From Pseudorasbora parva (Eukaryota; Chordata; Actinopteri; Cypriniformes; Gobionidae): DNA of 64,000 bases. The DNA lies in contig NC_090174.1 in the NCBI RefSeq assembly GCF_024679245.1, forward strand, positions 14,277,350 through 14,341,349, given 5' to 3'. A model generated the notes under the pieces. It searched no databases. It had not been told where the DNA came from and saw nothing but the letters and a program-made list of their open reading frames with translations. The position numbers and the translations under genes were made by a program. Within the stretch, counting starts at the first letter, position 1, and each line of letters opens with the position of its first letter. Shown here one piece after another: positions 11,194 to 21,559 of the stretch.

Positions 11194-11994
11194 CTTATCA
11201 CATACATCACCTTGATGCACCCTGGACACATCCTCAGTGATGTTACCTGGGGTCACGGAGTGTTTCGGGTCTTTCAAGCATCATACACTCTCACCCAGGC
11301 GACCCAGCCGGGGTTGATCAGGCCCTAGCTTGTGTCCAGGTAGCCCTACCCCACCCATGGTTCTCCTCTCTTTATCCACAGCCACCTTGAGGCAACTTCT
11401 GCTGACTCTGTGACCTCCTTAATGGCCCTTCGCTTACTGGCCCCTATGATGCCCAGGATGTTATAGGCCCTGCAGAGAGACTGGCCAGCAAACCCTCTAC
11501 ATCCAACCTCAATGGGCTCACACCGTGCTCGCCAACCATTATTCCGGCACTCCTCCACTAGCTCAGCGTATTTTGCCCTCTTTCTCTCATTGGCCTCCTC
11601 AATACGGTCCTCCCAGGGTACGGTAAGTTCAAGGAGAACGATCTGCTTAGAGGTCTCTGAGATGAGTAGCATGTCAGGCCGCAATGTTGAGGTGGCGACA
11701 GCTTCTGGGAATTTCAGTTGCTTCCCCAGGTCAGCTTTCAACTCCCAGTCTCGTGCTGTTGCTAGCAGCCCTGATGAGGTGGCCCTGGCCGCTAGTGGTG
11801 GCTTGTCCCCAGCCCGGACAAAAGCAATAGTGTTCTTCACTGGGCGGAGGCGCTTACAGTGGTCAATTCCACAGCTAATGGTATTTGCTATGACTTTCAA
11901 GACTTGGTCATGACGCCAACGGTAGCGCCCTTCGCCCAGTGCTTTTGGACAGCAGCTTAGGATGTGCTCCAGAGTCCCCCTCCTCAGGCAGAGT
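11194..11994 (-). mobile_element. 5'-truncated copy of the same R2-like element, head-to-tail
   Basis: These 801 bp match 7550-8350 base for base with a constant offset of 3644 and no gaps; the one difference I noticed is G at 8233 versus A at 11877. The copy holds the 3' UTR and the end of the ORF and stops abruptly within the CCHC finger. Its 3' end touches the 5' end of the full-length copy with no spacer, so the two lie head to tail. Beyond the truncation a 15-bp unit TTAGAATAAGATGAA is repeated twice (about 11994-12023). Confidence 0.9.
11346..11994 (-). pseudogene. C-terminal remnant of R2-like polyprotein
   Basis: The frame is open from the truncation point to the stop and encodes the last part of the CCHC finger (His and last Cys) plus the complete restriction-like endonuclease domain, including RPD and LLELT. 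It is identical at the protein level to the end of the full ORF as far as I compared. It lacks the N-terminal finger and the whole reverse transcriptase, so it is not a functional unit. Confidence 0.88.
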
Positions 11995-12206
11995 TAGAAT
12001 AAGATGAATTAGAATAAGATGAATCACATTTTGGCAACTGTGGTTTGTATGTGTTGCCAAGTCACTTTATTTGAAATAAACAAGACTGTTAGTGAAAGTA
12101 CTCCTCACTCAGAAATTGCTAATAAATTTCACAAAAATTACCAAGAAAACAGCAAGCAACACATTGGATTAAACATTTAATTTTTGAGCAGAAAAACAAA
12201 ACAAAA

Positions 12207-12703
<497 letters not shown>

Positions 12704-13112
12704 AGGCCAGAGGAGAACTGGCACCCCGACTGAGTCTGGTTTCTCCCAAGGTTTATTTTTTTCCATCACGCCCTGATGGAGTTTTGGTTCCTTGCCACTG
12801 TCGCCTTTGGCTTGGCTTGCTCAGTTGGGGACACTAAAAATATGATTAAAGTTATTCAACTTATTATACAAATAAAATGTATGAATTAGGTCTTATTTAA
12901 TTCTATAAACTTAAATACTGATCTGCCAACATTGTTGCTATATGATAAATTAAAATAAGCTGATAACATCACTGTTTTCTCCAGAACGACTCTACAGCCA
13001 AATCCAGCCAATTTTGTCGAAATATTATCCTGTTTGACACTGTGAAGCTGCTTTGACACAATCGTGATTGTAAAAGCGCTATATAAATAAAGTTGATTGA
13101 TTGATTGATTGA
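12704..13112 (+). repeat. retroposon-like dispersed repeat with (TTGA)n tail
   Basis: The unit carries CACTGTCGCCTTTGGCTTG and TCAGTTGGGGACACTAAAA, then CTGTGAAGCTGCTTTGACAC and GCGCTATATAAATAAAG, ending in TTGATTGATTGATTGA. The same motifs occur in the same order, inverted, at 48508-48890 in an fkbp6 intron. A one-sided simple-repeat tail and absence of inverted ends suggest a SINE or LINE 3' end rather than a DNA transposon. The family is not named from memory. Confidence 0.6.
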
Positions 13113-13245
13113 TAATTATTGCATGTATACATAAATAAAATATTCATATAAGATAATTATATAAATAAATAATTAAAAGCACTAATTTAAATATTACCTT
13201 GCTATATTAGTGGTTTAGAATATATGGTTACTATACACCATGGCT

Positions 13246-13479
13246 CAGTTTCACAGACAGGGCTTAGACTAAAAAAGGATTAAGCCTTTGTTCAATTAGG
13301 TCTTTTAAGTAGATTTTGTAAATGTTTCTTAGAAGAAAAAAACATTACGGGTGTGCATCTTGAGACAAAACAATGGCATTGACATAATTTAAAATAAATC
13401 AATGCAAGTTACTTTCAGTTAAATCAGCTCAAACATGAATATAAGTCTGGGACTAGCTTAAGACTTGTCTGTGAAACTG
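13246..13479. mobile_element. CAGTTTCACAGACA MITE
   Basis: The left end CAGTTTCACAGACAGGGCTTA and right end TAAGACTTGTCTGTGAAACTG are inverted over about 20 bp. No coding capacity and no convincing target duplication. Confidence 0.65.
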
Positions 13480-13560
13480 GGGGTATATTGCTAAAAGTTT
13501 TGGGACACATGCATTTGGATGCACATTTAATTGACAACTTTAATGACAACACATTCTTAA

Positions 13561-14540
13561 AGGTGTCATGAACTGGATTTTTTATTTATTTTTATACTGT
13601 TGTCTAATGTCAGCTTAAAAAGTTTGCATGGTTTTTACATTCAAAAACATCATAACTAATAAGTAATAGGCTATTTTCGAGGCTCTCCCCTGAACGCTCG
13701 CTTTTGATGGGTGTGCCGCACTGGAGACTTGGAAGCCTAGGATTGGATAAGATTTTAATATTTAATGAGCTCCCTTGGCAGTTAAAATGAGGGAGGCAAT
13801 TGTTTTGAAAGCAGCAACTGGAATGATTATCTGACAGGGCTCTCAAAACGTATTTATCAAATAAAAACAATGATTTATCTCTCATCCACACGGGACTGAT
13901 TAATTTTGTTATTACATGGCCCGCCCGATCGGTGGATATAAGCTAGCAACGCAAATCAAGAAATTAAAGTTATTTCACTATTAAAAATTCACTGGCCTGC
14001 CGATGGGCTTACGTTTTGGTAACCCGTCTGGAAAACAGATAGCCCCATGACGTTGGCCTTTGCAAGCCCTGGCCCATACATGTCCGAATCTGATCCCAAT
14101 TCGCAATAAACCAACAAATAAAGGATTCTCCAGCCTGTAACAGCATGCTAAGGTATGTTCTGTTAGACATGTACACATAATCAATATGAACTGTAACAAT
14201 GCAATACTGTCACATATAAAAAAAAATGTTTTACTCACATAAGTGTGTTGCACCATTCCTGTCTGATCCAATATAAAAGGCACAGCATTGTGTTTTAATC
14301 TCAATATGTCTGCAAAACCAGTGTCGACATGTTTATTTCTCGTTTAGCTCCACGAGTCAGTGGGCAGGGCTACAGAAGCAGGCGTACACATTTATATGTA
14401 GAGGCGGCTTTTCCCCATTCTATTATTCATTGATCAATATATATTTGAGAGCTATCGTTTTCTGGGCCTGATGTCTATAAAAGCTTTTCTTTGACTAACA
14501 AGAAAGTTTTCAGCTCTGAAACTTACAGGATATTCTTATA
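13561..14540. repeat. partial TTAA-type element (AGGTGTCATGAACTGG end)
   Basis: The left border reads TTAA (13557-13560) followed by AGGTGTCATGAACTGG, the same layout as the better-defined element at 33324-34928. The right end is missing: sequence changes near 14540 into an AAGTA-rich repeat. The stretch 14341-14524 is repeated inverted at about 18889-19057. The small minus-strand frames here (13610-13891, 13981-14304) have no recognisable domain. Confidence 0.45.
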
Positions 14541-14745
14541 CAGAGATGTATAAAGTAGACCCAAACTTAAGTGAAAGTACAAGTGCACTATCAATAAAGT
14601 GACTTGAGTAAAAGTTGAAGTCCACACTTAAGTAGAAGTACAAAAGTATTCAAAAAATGCTGTACTTAAGTATTGCAAGTAGTTTATTTAAACATGTACT
14701 ACTCAAGTACTGAAAGTAAAAGCACAAGTATTGTGTTATGTAGTT
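14541..14745. repeat. ACTTAAGTA-rich repeat fragment
   Basis: Repeated CACTTAAGTAGAAGTAC, GACTTGAGTAAAAGT and ACTCAAGTACTGAAAGT motifs relate this to the repeat at 236-1393. Only one arm is visible. Confidence 0.45.
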
Positions 14746-15108
14746 ATTAAAGAAAGTAGTCAAAAGTTTGAACATCATATTTCATTTAGACTAATAGTCT
14801 AATTTTCTACCATATACAACTGAATAAAATTAACAGCTACCTAACAACAACAACTAGCTTTGTACTTTTTTCTGTTTTCACCTCACTCCAGTCTAAACTA
14901 GGCTAAATTACGTTTTAGGCAATTTTTCTACACATTGTCATGTAAATAACCTTAAAATACTGTAGTTCATTAAGATTAAATCTTACTTAAAACAAACATA
15001 AGCACACTATTCTTATTTCCAGAGGTGTTCTGAGTAAATGATTTGTTTGTAACATTACAATATGGTTTGATTAGTTACCATTACATTAGTTAATGTTAGA
15101 CTAATAAC
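14746..15108. other. intergenic, nothing recognised
   Basis: AT-rich sequence without an open frame, RNA gene or inverted repeat that I could support. Confidence 0.4.
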
Positions 15109-15842
15109 TACCCAGCTAACAATTTTAGGTTATAAGAACGTTTCCCTAACATTCCCATTAAGTTCTAAAAACGTTTTTGAATGTTCTAGGAACGTTGAAA
15201 TGTCCAGTTTGTGGAACGTTGTATTAACGTTCTCATTTGCTTCTAAGAACGTTAAATAACGTTCTTATAAGGGTGTGGAGTATGATCAAATAAAATATTC
15301 CTGTTTTCTCCTTTAATGTACTAGCTTTTGTTTATTGACATCTTATTCTTTCTTAAAAAAAGCTAAAACCACTTTTATAATTGACTTTTATATTTATATT
15401 ACATTTATATTTAGTACATAATTAGTTTACTAGATTTCTCTTCTGATTGTAAAAAAATAAATATATACACGAAAATAGCATTTAAGTGTCATTAAGTTGT
15501 CTCTGCATATACAAATTATGTATCTGAAGTTTGAGAAAAAAGCTGTATGACTAATTTGTAATGACTAATACTTTTTTTAATATAGTAACGTTTTTTAAAC
15601 GTTCCTCTAACAATGTAAGAATAACGTTTTATAGCTAACGTTTTTAGAACGTTTCTCAATAGCAAATAACGTTGGCACAACGTTCTAATAACGTTACTGC
15701 GAGAACGTTTTTTGATAACGTTGAGAGAACTTTCAGAGAACGTTAGCCTAATAACGTTACTGCGAGAACGTTTTTTGATAACGTTGAGAGAACTTTCAGA
15801 GAACGTTAGCCGACGTTCAGAGAACGTTCCCTGTTAGCTGGT
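15109..15842. mobile_element. AACGTT-rich inverted-repeat element
   Basis: The ends CCCAGCTAACA and TGTTAGCTGG are inverted. About 23 copies of the self-complementary hexamer AACGTT crowd both arms (about 15148-15270 and 15589-15830), separated by an AT-rich centre without it. A 63-bp unit is directly duplicated at 15685-15747 and 15748-15810. No coding capacity; a non-autonomous DNA transposon is the likely origin. Confidence 0.65.
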
Positions 15843-16103
15843 TAACATGAACTAACCATGATCAATACATTTGTTACTGTATTTATTCATCTTTGTTAAT
15901 CTTAGTTAATACAAATACAGCTGTTCATTGTTTGTATATGTTAGTTCACAGTGCATATTAACTATGTAAACATTTAGAGAGCAATCTGAGAGCAAGACAG
16001 CGCTCGTGTTGTTAGACGGTGAATGCGCGTGCGCCGGCTCTCTCTCGCTCCTATGCGCCCTGTCAAGCGCAGAAGTTATTCTATTCTACATCACTTACCA
16101 TAC
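15843..16103. other. intergenic, nothing recognised
   Basis: No gene or repeat border supported. Confidence 0.4.
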
Positions 16104-16280
16104 ACTGCAAAAAATCCTTTTCTTACTTAGTATTTTTGCCTTGTTTCTAGTCAAAATTTTAAAAAAATCTTACATTAAGTAACTTTTATTAGACTAGTAA
16201 AAAATATTGAGAGTTTTTGCTTAAAATAAGCAAAATAATCTGCCAGTGGGGTAAGCAAAATAATCTTGTTTTAAGTTTTG
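16104..16280. repeat. CACTGCAAAAAATCC-type repeat
   Basis: Starts CACTGCAAAAAATCC and carries CTTACTTAGTATTTTTGCC, TTGTTTCTAGTC and TTAAAATAAGCAAAATAATC motifs, related to the repeat at 991-1138. No coding capacity. Confidence 0.5.
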
Positions 16281-16293
16281 TTATAAAAAATAA

Positions 16294-16497
16294 TGGTAGC
16301 ATTTTATTTTACTGTGCCCCATGTAAATAGTATGTACTCATTATAGTAATATATATTACTAATAATATAATAATAATAAAGTTATATACAATAACTGGGT
16401 AATAACTAGGTACAAACTTTGAAAGATTACCCTTATATTACCCAGTATCTTTTTTTTAGTACATGTAAGTGCATGTCCTGTAAAATAAAGTGCAACC
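16294..16497. mobile_element. short fold-back MITE (GGTAGCATTTTATTTTAC ends)
   Basis: GGTAGCATTTTATTTTACTG at the left pairs with CCTGTAAAATAAAGTGCAACC at the right, and GGGTAATAACTAGGTAC pairs imperfectly with nearby TTACCC motifs. About 204 bp with no coding capacity. Confidence 0.55.
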
Positions 16498-16805
16498 AAA
16501 ATAATAATACTACCCCCCAAAAATTGTAAACATCTCTAATAAATAATAAGTAAAAAGATGTGATGTACATACTGAACTGTTCCTCTGTTTACAGAACATG
16601 TGTATATTACAGACGCAATGACAAATTTGTAAAAGAAAAACAAAATCTTAAACCTCTCTTTCCTGTCTGAACAAGCCTTAGATGGCACAGATACCTCACA
16701 ACTATCTGAAAATGGCATCTTACACATGGATACAGCACTCTAGCACAATACAGTGATGGAAGAGAGATTATTCCTGCCACTTGTTCCTGGGACACACACA
16801 CTTAA
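16498..16805. other. intergenic, no gene supported
   Basis: Two overlapping small minus-strand frames (16536-16727, 16607-16801) lack any domain and run across the same bases in different frames, so neither is convincing. Confidence 0.4.
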
Positions 16806-17713
16806 AGGACAACTCCGGTGAGAAATGAACCTAGGGGCAATTAACAGATGGTTACAGAGTAGATCTTTCTCTGGGATGCGTTTTCTTGATAATCGAATGT
16901 AAAGAGTTTTATCTTTAAAAACAGATTAGCTTATAACACTAGTCTATGGGGCACACAGTAGAGAAATTAAATCGCTAGTTAATACCACTAACAAGGCTCA
17001 AAATAGCCTCACACTAACACAGTAGCATAATGAGGGTCCCAACATGCAAACCGAAGCATTGAGAACTTTGTAAGAGTACAAACAGTTTAATAAAACGACA
17101 CTTTATAAACATAGTGCCTTGCGCGTTCACGGACAGGCGCCATCTTGGAAAACAGTCTCGACTCATCGAGCCAGAGCGCTGTGCTAAGTGATGAACTTTT
17201 GACTTGGAATCTCATATGGTCCGTTGTTTCCAGAAGAAAACACTGAACACAACAGAGAAAATAAATAAATAAAACTAAAAATGTCCATGTTATTACATTT
17301 CACAAACTTAATTCCTATCGACCAGCTCACTTAAAACAGCGCTCGTGGATCGATTAGTCGAGCCTGTTTTCCAAGATGGTGCCTGTCTGTGAACGCGTAA
17401 GGCACTATGTTTATAAAGTATCTTCTTATTAAACTGTTTGTACACTTACAAAGTTCTCAATGCTTCGGTTTGCATGTAGAGACCCTCATTATGCTACCGT
17501 GTTAGTGTGAGGCTATTTTGAGCCTTGTTAGTGGTATTACCTAGCGATTTAATTTTACTACCCTGTGTCCCATAGACAAGCGTTATAAGCTAATCTGTTT
17601 TTAAAGATAAAACTCTTTACATTCGATTATCAAGAAAACGCATCCCAGAGAACGATTTAATCGGTAACCATCTGTTAATTACCCCTAGGTTCATTTCTCA
17701 CCGGAGTTGTCCT
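16806..17713. mobile_element. TTAA-type fold-back element, copy 1 (AGGACAACTCCGG ends)
   Basis: The 908-bp unit begins AGGACAACTCCGGTGAGAAA and ends with the reverse complement TTTCTCACCGGAGTTGTCCT. Each arm is several hundred bp, so the element is largely a hairpin. The left flank is TTAA (16802-16805) and the right is ATAA (17714-17717), consistent with a decayed TTAA duplication. Target TTAA is typical of piggyBac-like and Kolobok-like transposons, but no transposase is encoded. A close relative is at 47351-48168. Confidence 0.75.
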
Positions 17714-18888
17714 ATAAGCAATGTTACACAGACTCGAATAAAACCTAACCAATATTAATGAAATTCTCAATATGTATCATACAAGTCTTTCAGTATTTCA
17801 GTATATTCAGTATTAAGTATTTTGAGTTCTTTATCACACTGTATTAAAAACAGGACCCCCCCCCCCCCCTTCATAGGGCTCTATACACAATATACTATTT
17901 CGTAGCCAAATATATTCAATACTCAAAAGAAAGCCAAAAATCTATTTTTAAGCAATGCTTGTTGTAAACTCTAAGGACCAATAATAACATTGATGTGAAA
18001 TGGAGAGCACAAAAGGAGCAAAATTAAGGAAATTTACCTGAGGCACAGCCTCACTGTGTGCAGCTTTGGTGTGTTTGCAGTACGACGTGTCCATTTGGAG
18101 GCAACAGATAATAGTCTCCACTGGCCTGTTAAAACTATGCAGGATGGATGTGGGGGTTTTGCCAAACTATTTTGCTGGCCAACTCACATTTGATACAAAG
18201 GCTATTGTATGAAACTATAGTGAACACAAGAATAACTAACATATAGCCTAGTATATTTTAGTTCTGGCATATTTTTTCGCCCTTCAATATAGTCTTCAAG
18301 TTTTATTTAAGTAAGCGGGAAATCAAATTTGTAATTTTTTTCTTACTATTAAATTAAGTGTAATTGGCTAAAAGCATCACTCATACCTGATGCAAAAAAA
18401 AAAAAAAAAAAAAAAAAAACAAGCCAAAAAAAAATAAAAAATGTCTTTTCATGTTCAACATCCAAGGGCACCAACTTGTCTGTATAGCAACCATGGGGCA
18501 TCGAGCCACCTCCTCATCCCTGAGCCAGGACAAACAGTTCCCTAGAGTGCCCAACTAGTCAGTTTAGTACTAAATGGAGTTACTGTGCCCACTACAACGT
18601 CCCAGCATGCCCTGATAACCCAAAACATTCCAGCCTCCTGAAATATTATCATTCAAGATTGAAATGTTTTTATTGTGCAATAGCTAATTTTAAACAAATA
18701 GGTTAATATATGAAACATACTTGAATTAAAACATTGGCAAGGGCAGTGCGATCTGTAACTAATTTTAGAGTGGCTGAGGTACACTTAAAAAAGGAAGCTT
18801 TATGCATGGAGCTTAACAACAATAACAGTACTGTTTGTATAGTACATACTTTTTGGCAGTCCCACTCAAAAAAATAAAAGGGGGGTTT
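17714..18888. other. intergenic with poly(C) and poly(A) runs
   Basis: A C run lies near 17855-17868 and an A run of 26 at 18394-18419. No gene, RNA gene or bordered transposon is supported. Confidence 0.5.
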
Positions 18889-19057
18889 AAGGCAAATAAG
18901 CTGGAGCTGAAAACTTCCTTGTTAGTCAAAGAAAAGCTTTTATACATCAGGCCCAGAAAACGAGAGCTCTCAAATATATATTGATCAATGAAAAATAGAA
19001 TGGGGAAACCTACAGATAAATGTGTACGCCTGCTTCGGTAGCCCCGCCCACTGTCTG
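18889..19057. repeat. inverted copy of 14341-14524
   Basis: Motifs such as GTTAGTCAAAGAAAAGCTTTT, CAGGCCCAGAAAACG and AATATATATTGATCAATGA occur here in inverse order and orientation relative to 14341-14524. The match ends where a Harbinger-like element starts (19061). Confidence 0.65.
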
Positions 19058-19060
19058 TTA

Positions 19061-19644
19061 CCGTGCGTTCACACCGCCGCCAGCGAGAGCGTCAAAATTC
19101 ACTCTTGCCGCCCAGCCAACGACACTGTAGAAAGCTTCTTGGACACACTGCCGCTCTGATGTAGATCGAATGTTTTTTTGTTTGTTTTTTTAAACGGTAT
19201 TTAAAGAGGCCGCAAATCAAATAAACATGTTGATTACCCGCTGAAAAACGAGTGTTATAGCGCCTATAAAATAGTGTTGCATGTCTTCTTAACAAATTAC
19301 ACATCACTATGAATGATCTCATCATAAATGATAGGTACACCTGAACAGCAATAATGAACTTCTCTTTTTGCTTGGGAACTAATGCGGTCGGAACCAAAGT
19401 TTACAGACCTGCCTTCTCTGGATTTCTCTCAAGCGGAGCACATCTTCTACATTCCAATTGGTTGCCACCGAACGGCGTCATAGCTCATTACCATAAAGTT
19501 GAGGTGATTTCAACTCTCCTTGACGCCCAAATCGTCCAAGACACGCCGCACCACTCTTGCCAGAACTCGCCGCCCGGCTCCCATTGAAAATAAATGACTT
19601 CCGGCCACCTTGCCGCTCTCGCCGCCAGCGGTGTGAACACACAG
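19061..19644. mobile_element. Harbinger-like non-autonomous element, copy 1
   Basis: The 584-bp unit starts CCGTGCGTTCACACCGCCG and ends with the inverted CAGCGGTGTGAACACACAG. It is flanked by TTA on both sides (19058-19060, 19645-19647), the 3-bp duplication typical of PIF/Harbinger transposons. A second copy, in opposite orientation, is at 41973-42635; both share TCATTTATTTTCAATGGGAG-type sequence near one end. The small open frames inside are not transposases. Confidence 0.75.
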
Positions 19645-19812
19645 TTAGGCAAAGAAAGACATCAAGTCAAAAAATAGCCATAATGGAAACATGGGCTATG
19701 TTTGGATCTCACACTAACATATTGTTAATTATATATCTGCAGCATATGAAGTGGATAGTATGAAATTTATTTAGGATTTTTTGTATTAGTATTATTTTAG
19801 TAATTTGCCACT
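19645..19812. other. short unassigned stretch
   Basis: Nothing recognised apart from the TTA duplication at its start. Confidence 0.4.
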
Positions 19813-19939
19813 TATGGTGCTTTTCCACGACCAGTACCAGCTCGACTCGACACGACTCGCCTCGCTTTTTGTTCCAGTATCCATTGTAGATAGTACCTCC
19901 ACAATAGTACCTTGTTATCATAGTGACGCCACAGGAAAC
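19813..19939. repeat. left part of an element disrupted by the DIRS insertion
   Basis: GGTGCTTTTCCACGACCAGT followed by repeated GACTCGACACGACTCG looks like the end of a non-autonomous DNA transposon. Its continuation probably lies at 25563-25860, where GTCACCTTTTAGTATCGCC and a CG-rich stretch occur, after the DIRS element. The right end is not well defined. Confidence 0.35.
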
Positions 19940-19996
19940 GTACTCGGTTACTCACGTAACCTCGGTTCCCTGAGAGAGGGAACGAGTATTGCGTAT

Positions 19997-20280
19997 GGGA
20001 AAAGCTCCTTTTCTCGAGAATATGAAGCAAAACTTTATTCAATAAATTATCTATTCAAAACGCAGCGCGGCTGCACAGCAGATGCGACGGCGCGAGCTAC
20101 ACGCTGATTGGCTGTGCTGCGGCAACTGCATGAACCCATGGGAGGTGGCTGAGAGGAACGAGCCAATGATGGTCGGTGAAAACTCCCGCCGGCAGGGGTC
20201 GCCTGAATCTGCATACAGAGGCTATAAAAGACCGTGTTCAGCCATAGGTGTTCAGATTAAAGTTGACTGAAGCGATAACC
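19997..20280. repeat. DIRS left inverted terminal repeat
   Basis: Pairs with 25245-25530: for example CTTTTCTCGAGAATATGAAG here against CTTCATATTCTCGAGAAAAG there, and the motif around CAATCAGCACGTAGCTCGCG at the other end. A TATAAAA box lies at 20223-20229 within it. Confidence 0.85.
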
Positions 20281-20304
20281 TAAGCACAAGCATGGCGCGT
20301 TACG

Positions 20305-20402
20305 CAATACTTGTTCCCTCTCTCAGGGAACCGAGGTTACGTGAGTAACCGAGTACATTCCCTTTTGAGAGGTTCACTTCGTATTGCATATGGGAACATA
20401 AT
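20305..20402. repeat. DIRS internal complementary region
   Basis: The first half (about 20305-20360, TTCCCTCTCTCAGGGAACCG and onward) is the reverse complement of the element's left outer end at 19940-19996. The second half (about 20361-20402, CCCTTTTGAGAGGTTCACTT) is the reverse complement of the right outer end at 25525-25562. In DIRS elements this region templates the joining of the two ends into a circle. A self-contained palindrome TCCCTCTCTCAGGGA lies within it. Confidence 0.85.
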
Positions 20403-20670
20403 TTAAAACGCTGTGCTTATCTGTCCTAACTGTGATCTGAGGAAAAAACCTGAGATGCATAAGATGGTGAAAGAGCCCTAATGAGGCAGACGAAGAGGGC
20501 CTTGTATAAGGGCATAATGTGTATAGGCCGGATAGAATCGGGCCATGTGAATTATAAACTATGACCGGACATAGTCAGGCTTATAGTATTTAAAAACATA
20601 TGATTGTGAACACTGGTTTATAAGTGTCGAATGGGATAAGGCCGGAAGTATTCGAGAATGACAATACCAA

Positions 20671-21551
20671 TTAAATGGATAGGATCCCAGCTTGTAAAGC
20701 GGAGACTTCCAAGTTATAGAACCTGATAAATGTGGACAGAGAGGCCCAGCCTGCCGCCGCACAGATGTCTTCCAAAGGTATGCCACATGACCATGCCCAT
20801 GACGAGGTCATGCCTCTAGTGGAGTGAGCTTTGATACCTATAGGCCAAACGAGACCTTTAGATCTATAAGCCAGCAAGATAGCGTCCACTACCCAATGCG
20901 ACAGTCTATGCTTGGTGACAGCACAGCCTTTAGTGCGGCCACTGAAGCACACAAACAGCTGTTCCGACTGCCTGGAGGGGGCGGAGCGCTCCAGGTATAG
21001 TCTCAGTGCTCTAACTGGGCAAAGCATCAGGCGTCTTTTTCAACTTGTGATGCGGGCAAGGCCAACAGTGAGATTATTTATGCCCTGAAGGGACTGTATA
21101 AGAGAATATAACCATGTCTCGTCTTGAGGATGACCCTGGAGTCTTTAGGTCTAAACTCAAGACAGGACGCACTGGAGAAGAGTGCGTGCAAATCACCCAT
21201 GCGCTTGACTGAGGCCATAGCCAGTAGGAAAGCAGTTTTAAATCAGAGGTGCTTTATGCTTACAGACTGAAGCGGTTCGAAGGGGGAGCCCTTCATAGCT
21301 TCTTGTACTGTAGAAAGATCCCATATAGGAACTGAGGGGGGGCGAGGAGGGTTCAGTCTCCTGGCCCCTTTAAGAAAGCGCACTATAAGCTCGCTTTTAC
21401 CCAGTGAATGTCCTGAGACCTGCGCGTGATGTGCCGCTATTGCAGCAACATACACTTTGAGCGTGGAGGGGGAACGACCTGCGTCCATTAGCTCTTGAAG
21501 GAAGGCGAGCACTTCTGCCACCTCGCACGAGTGTGGACGAATACCGACCAT
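20671..21551 (-). pseudogene. DIRS tyrosine recombinase (frameshifted)
   Basis: Two frames split by a lesion near 21243 together resemble the integrase of DIRS elements. The N-terminal part (21243-21551) has a core-binding-like helix region, with LKVYVAAIAAHH. The first catalytic arginine sits in KRMGDL, translated from about 21200 in another frame. The C-terminal part (20671-21027) carries AHSTRGMTSS (His and second Arg), AAGW and the nucleophile context FIRFYNL with the tyrosine. The catalytic set is thus still visible although the frame is broken at least twice. It would cut and rejoin the circular DNA intermediate at its target. Confidence 0.8.
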
Positions 21552-21559
21552 TTCAGCGT

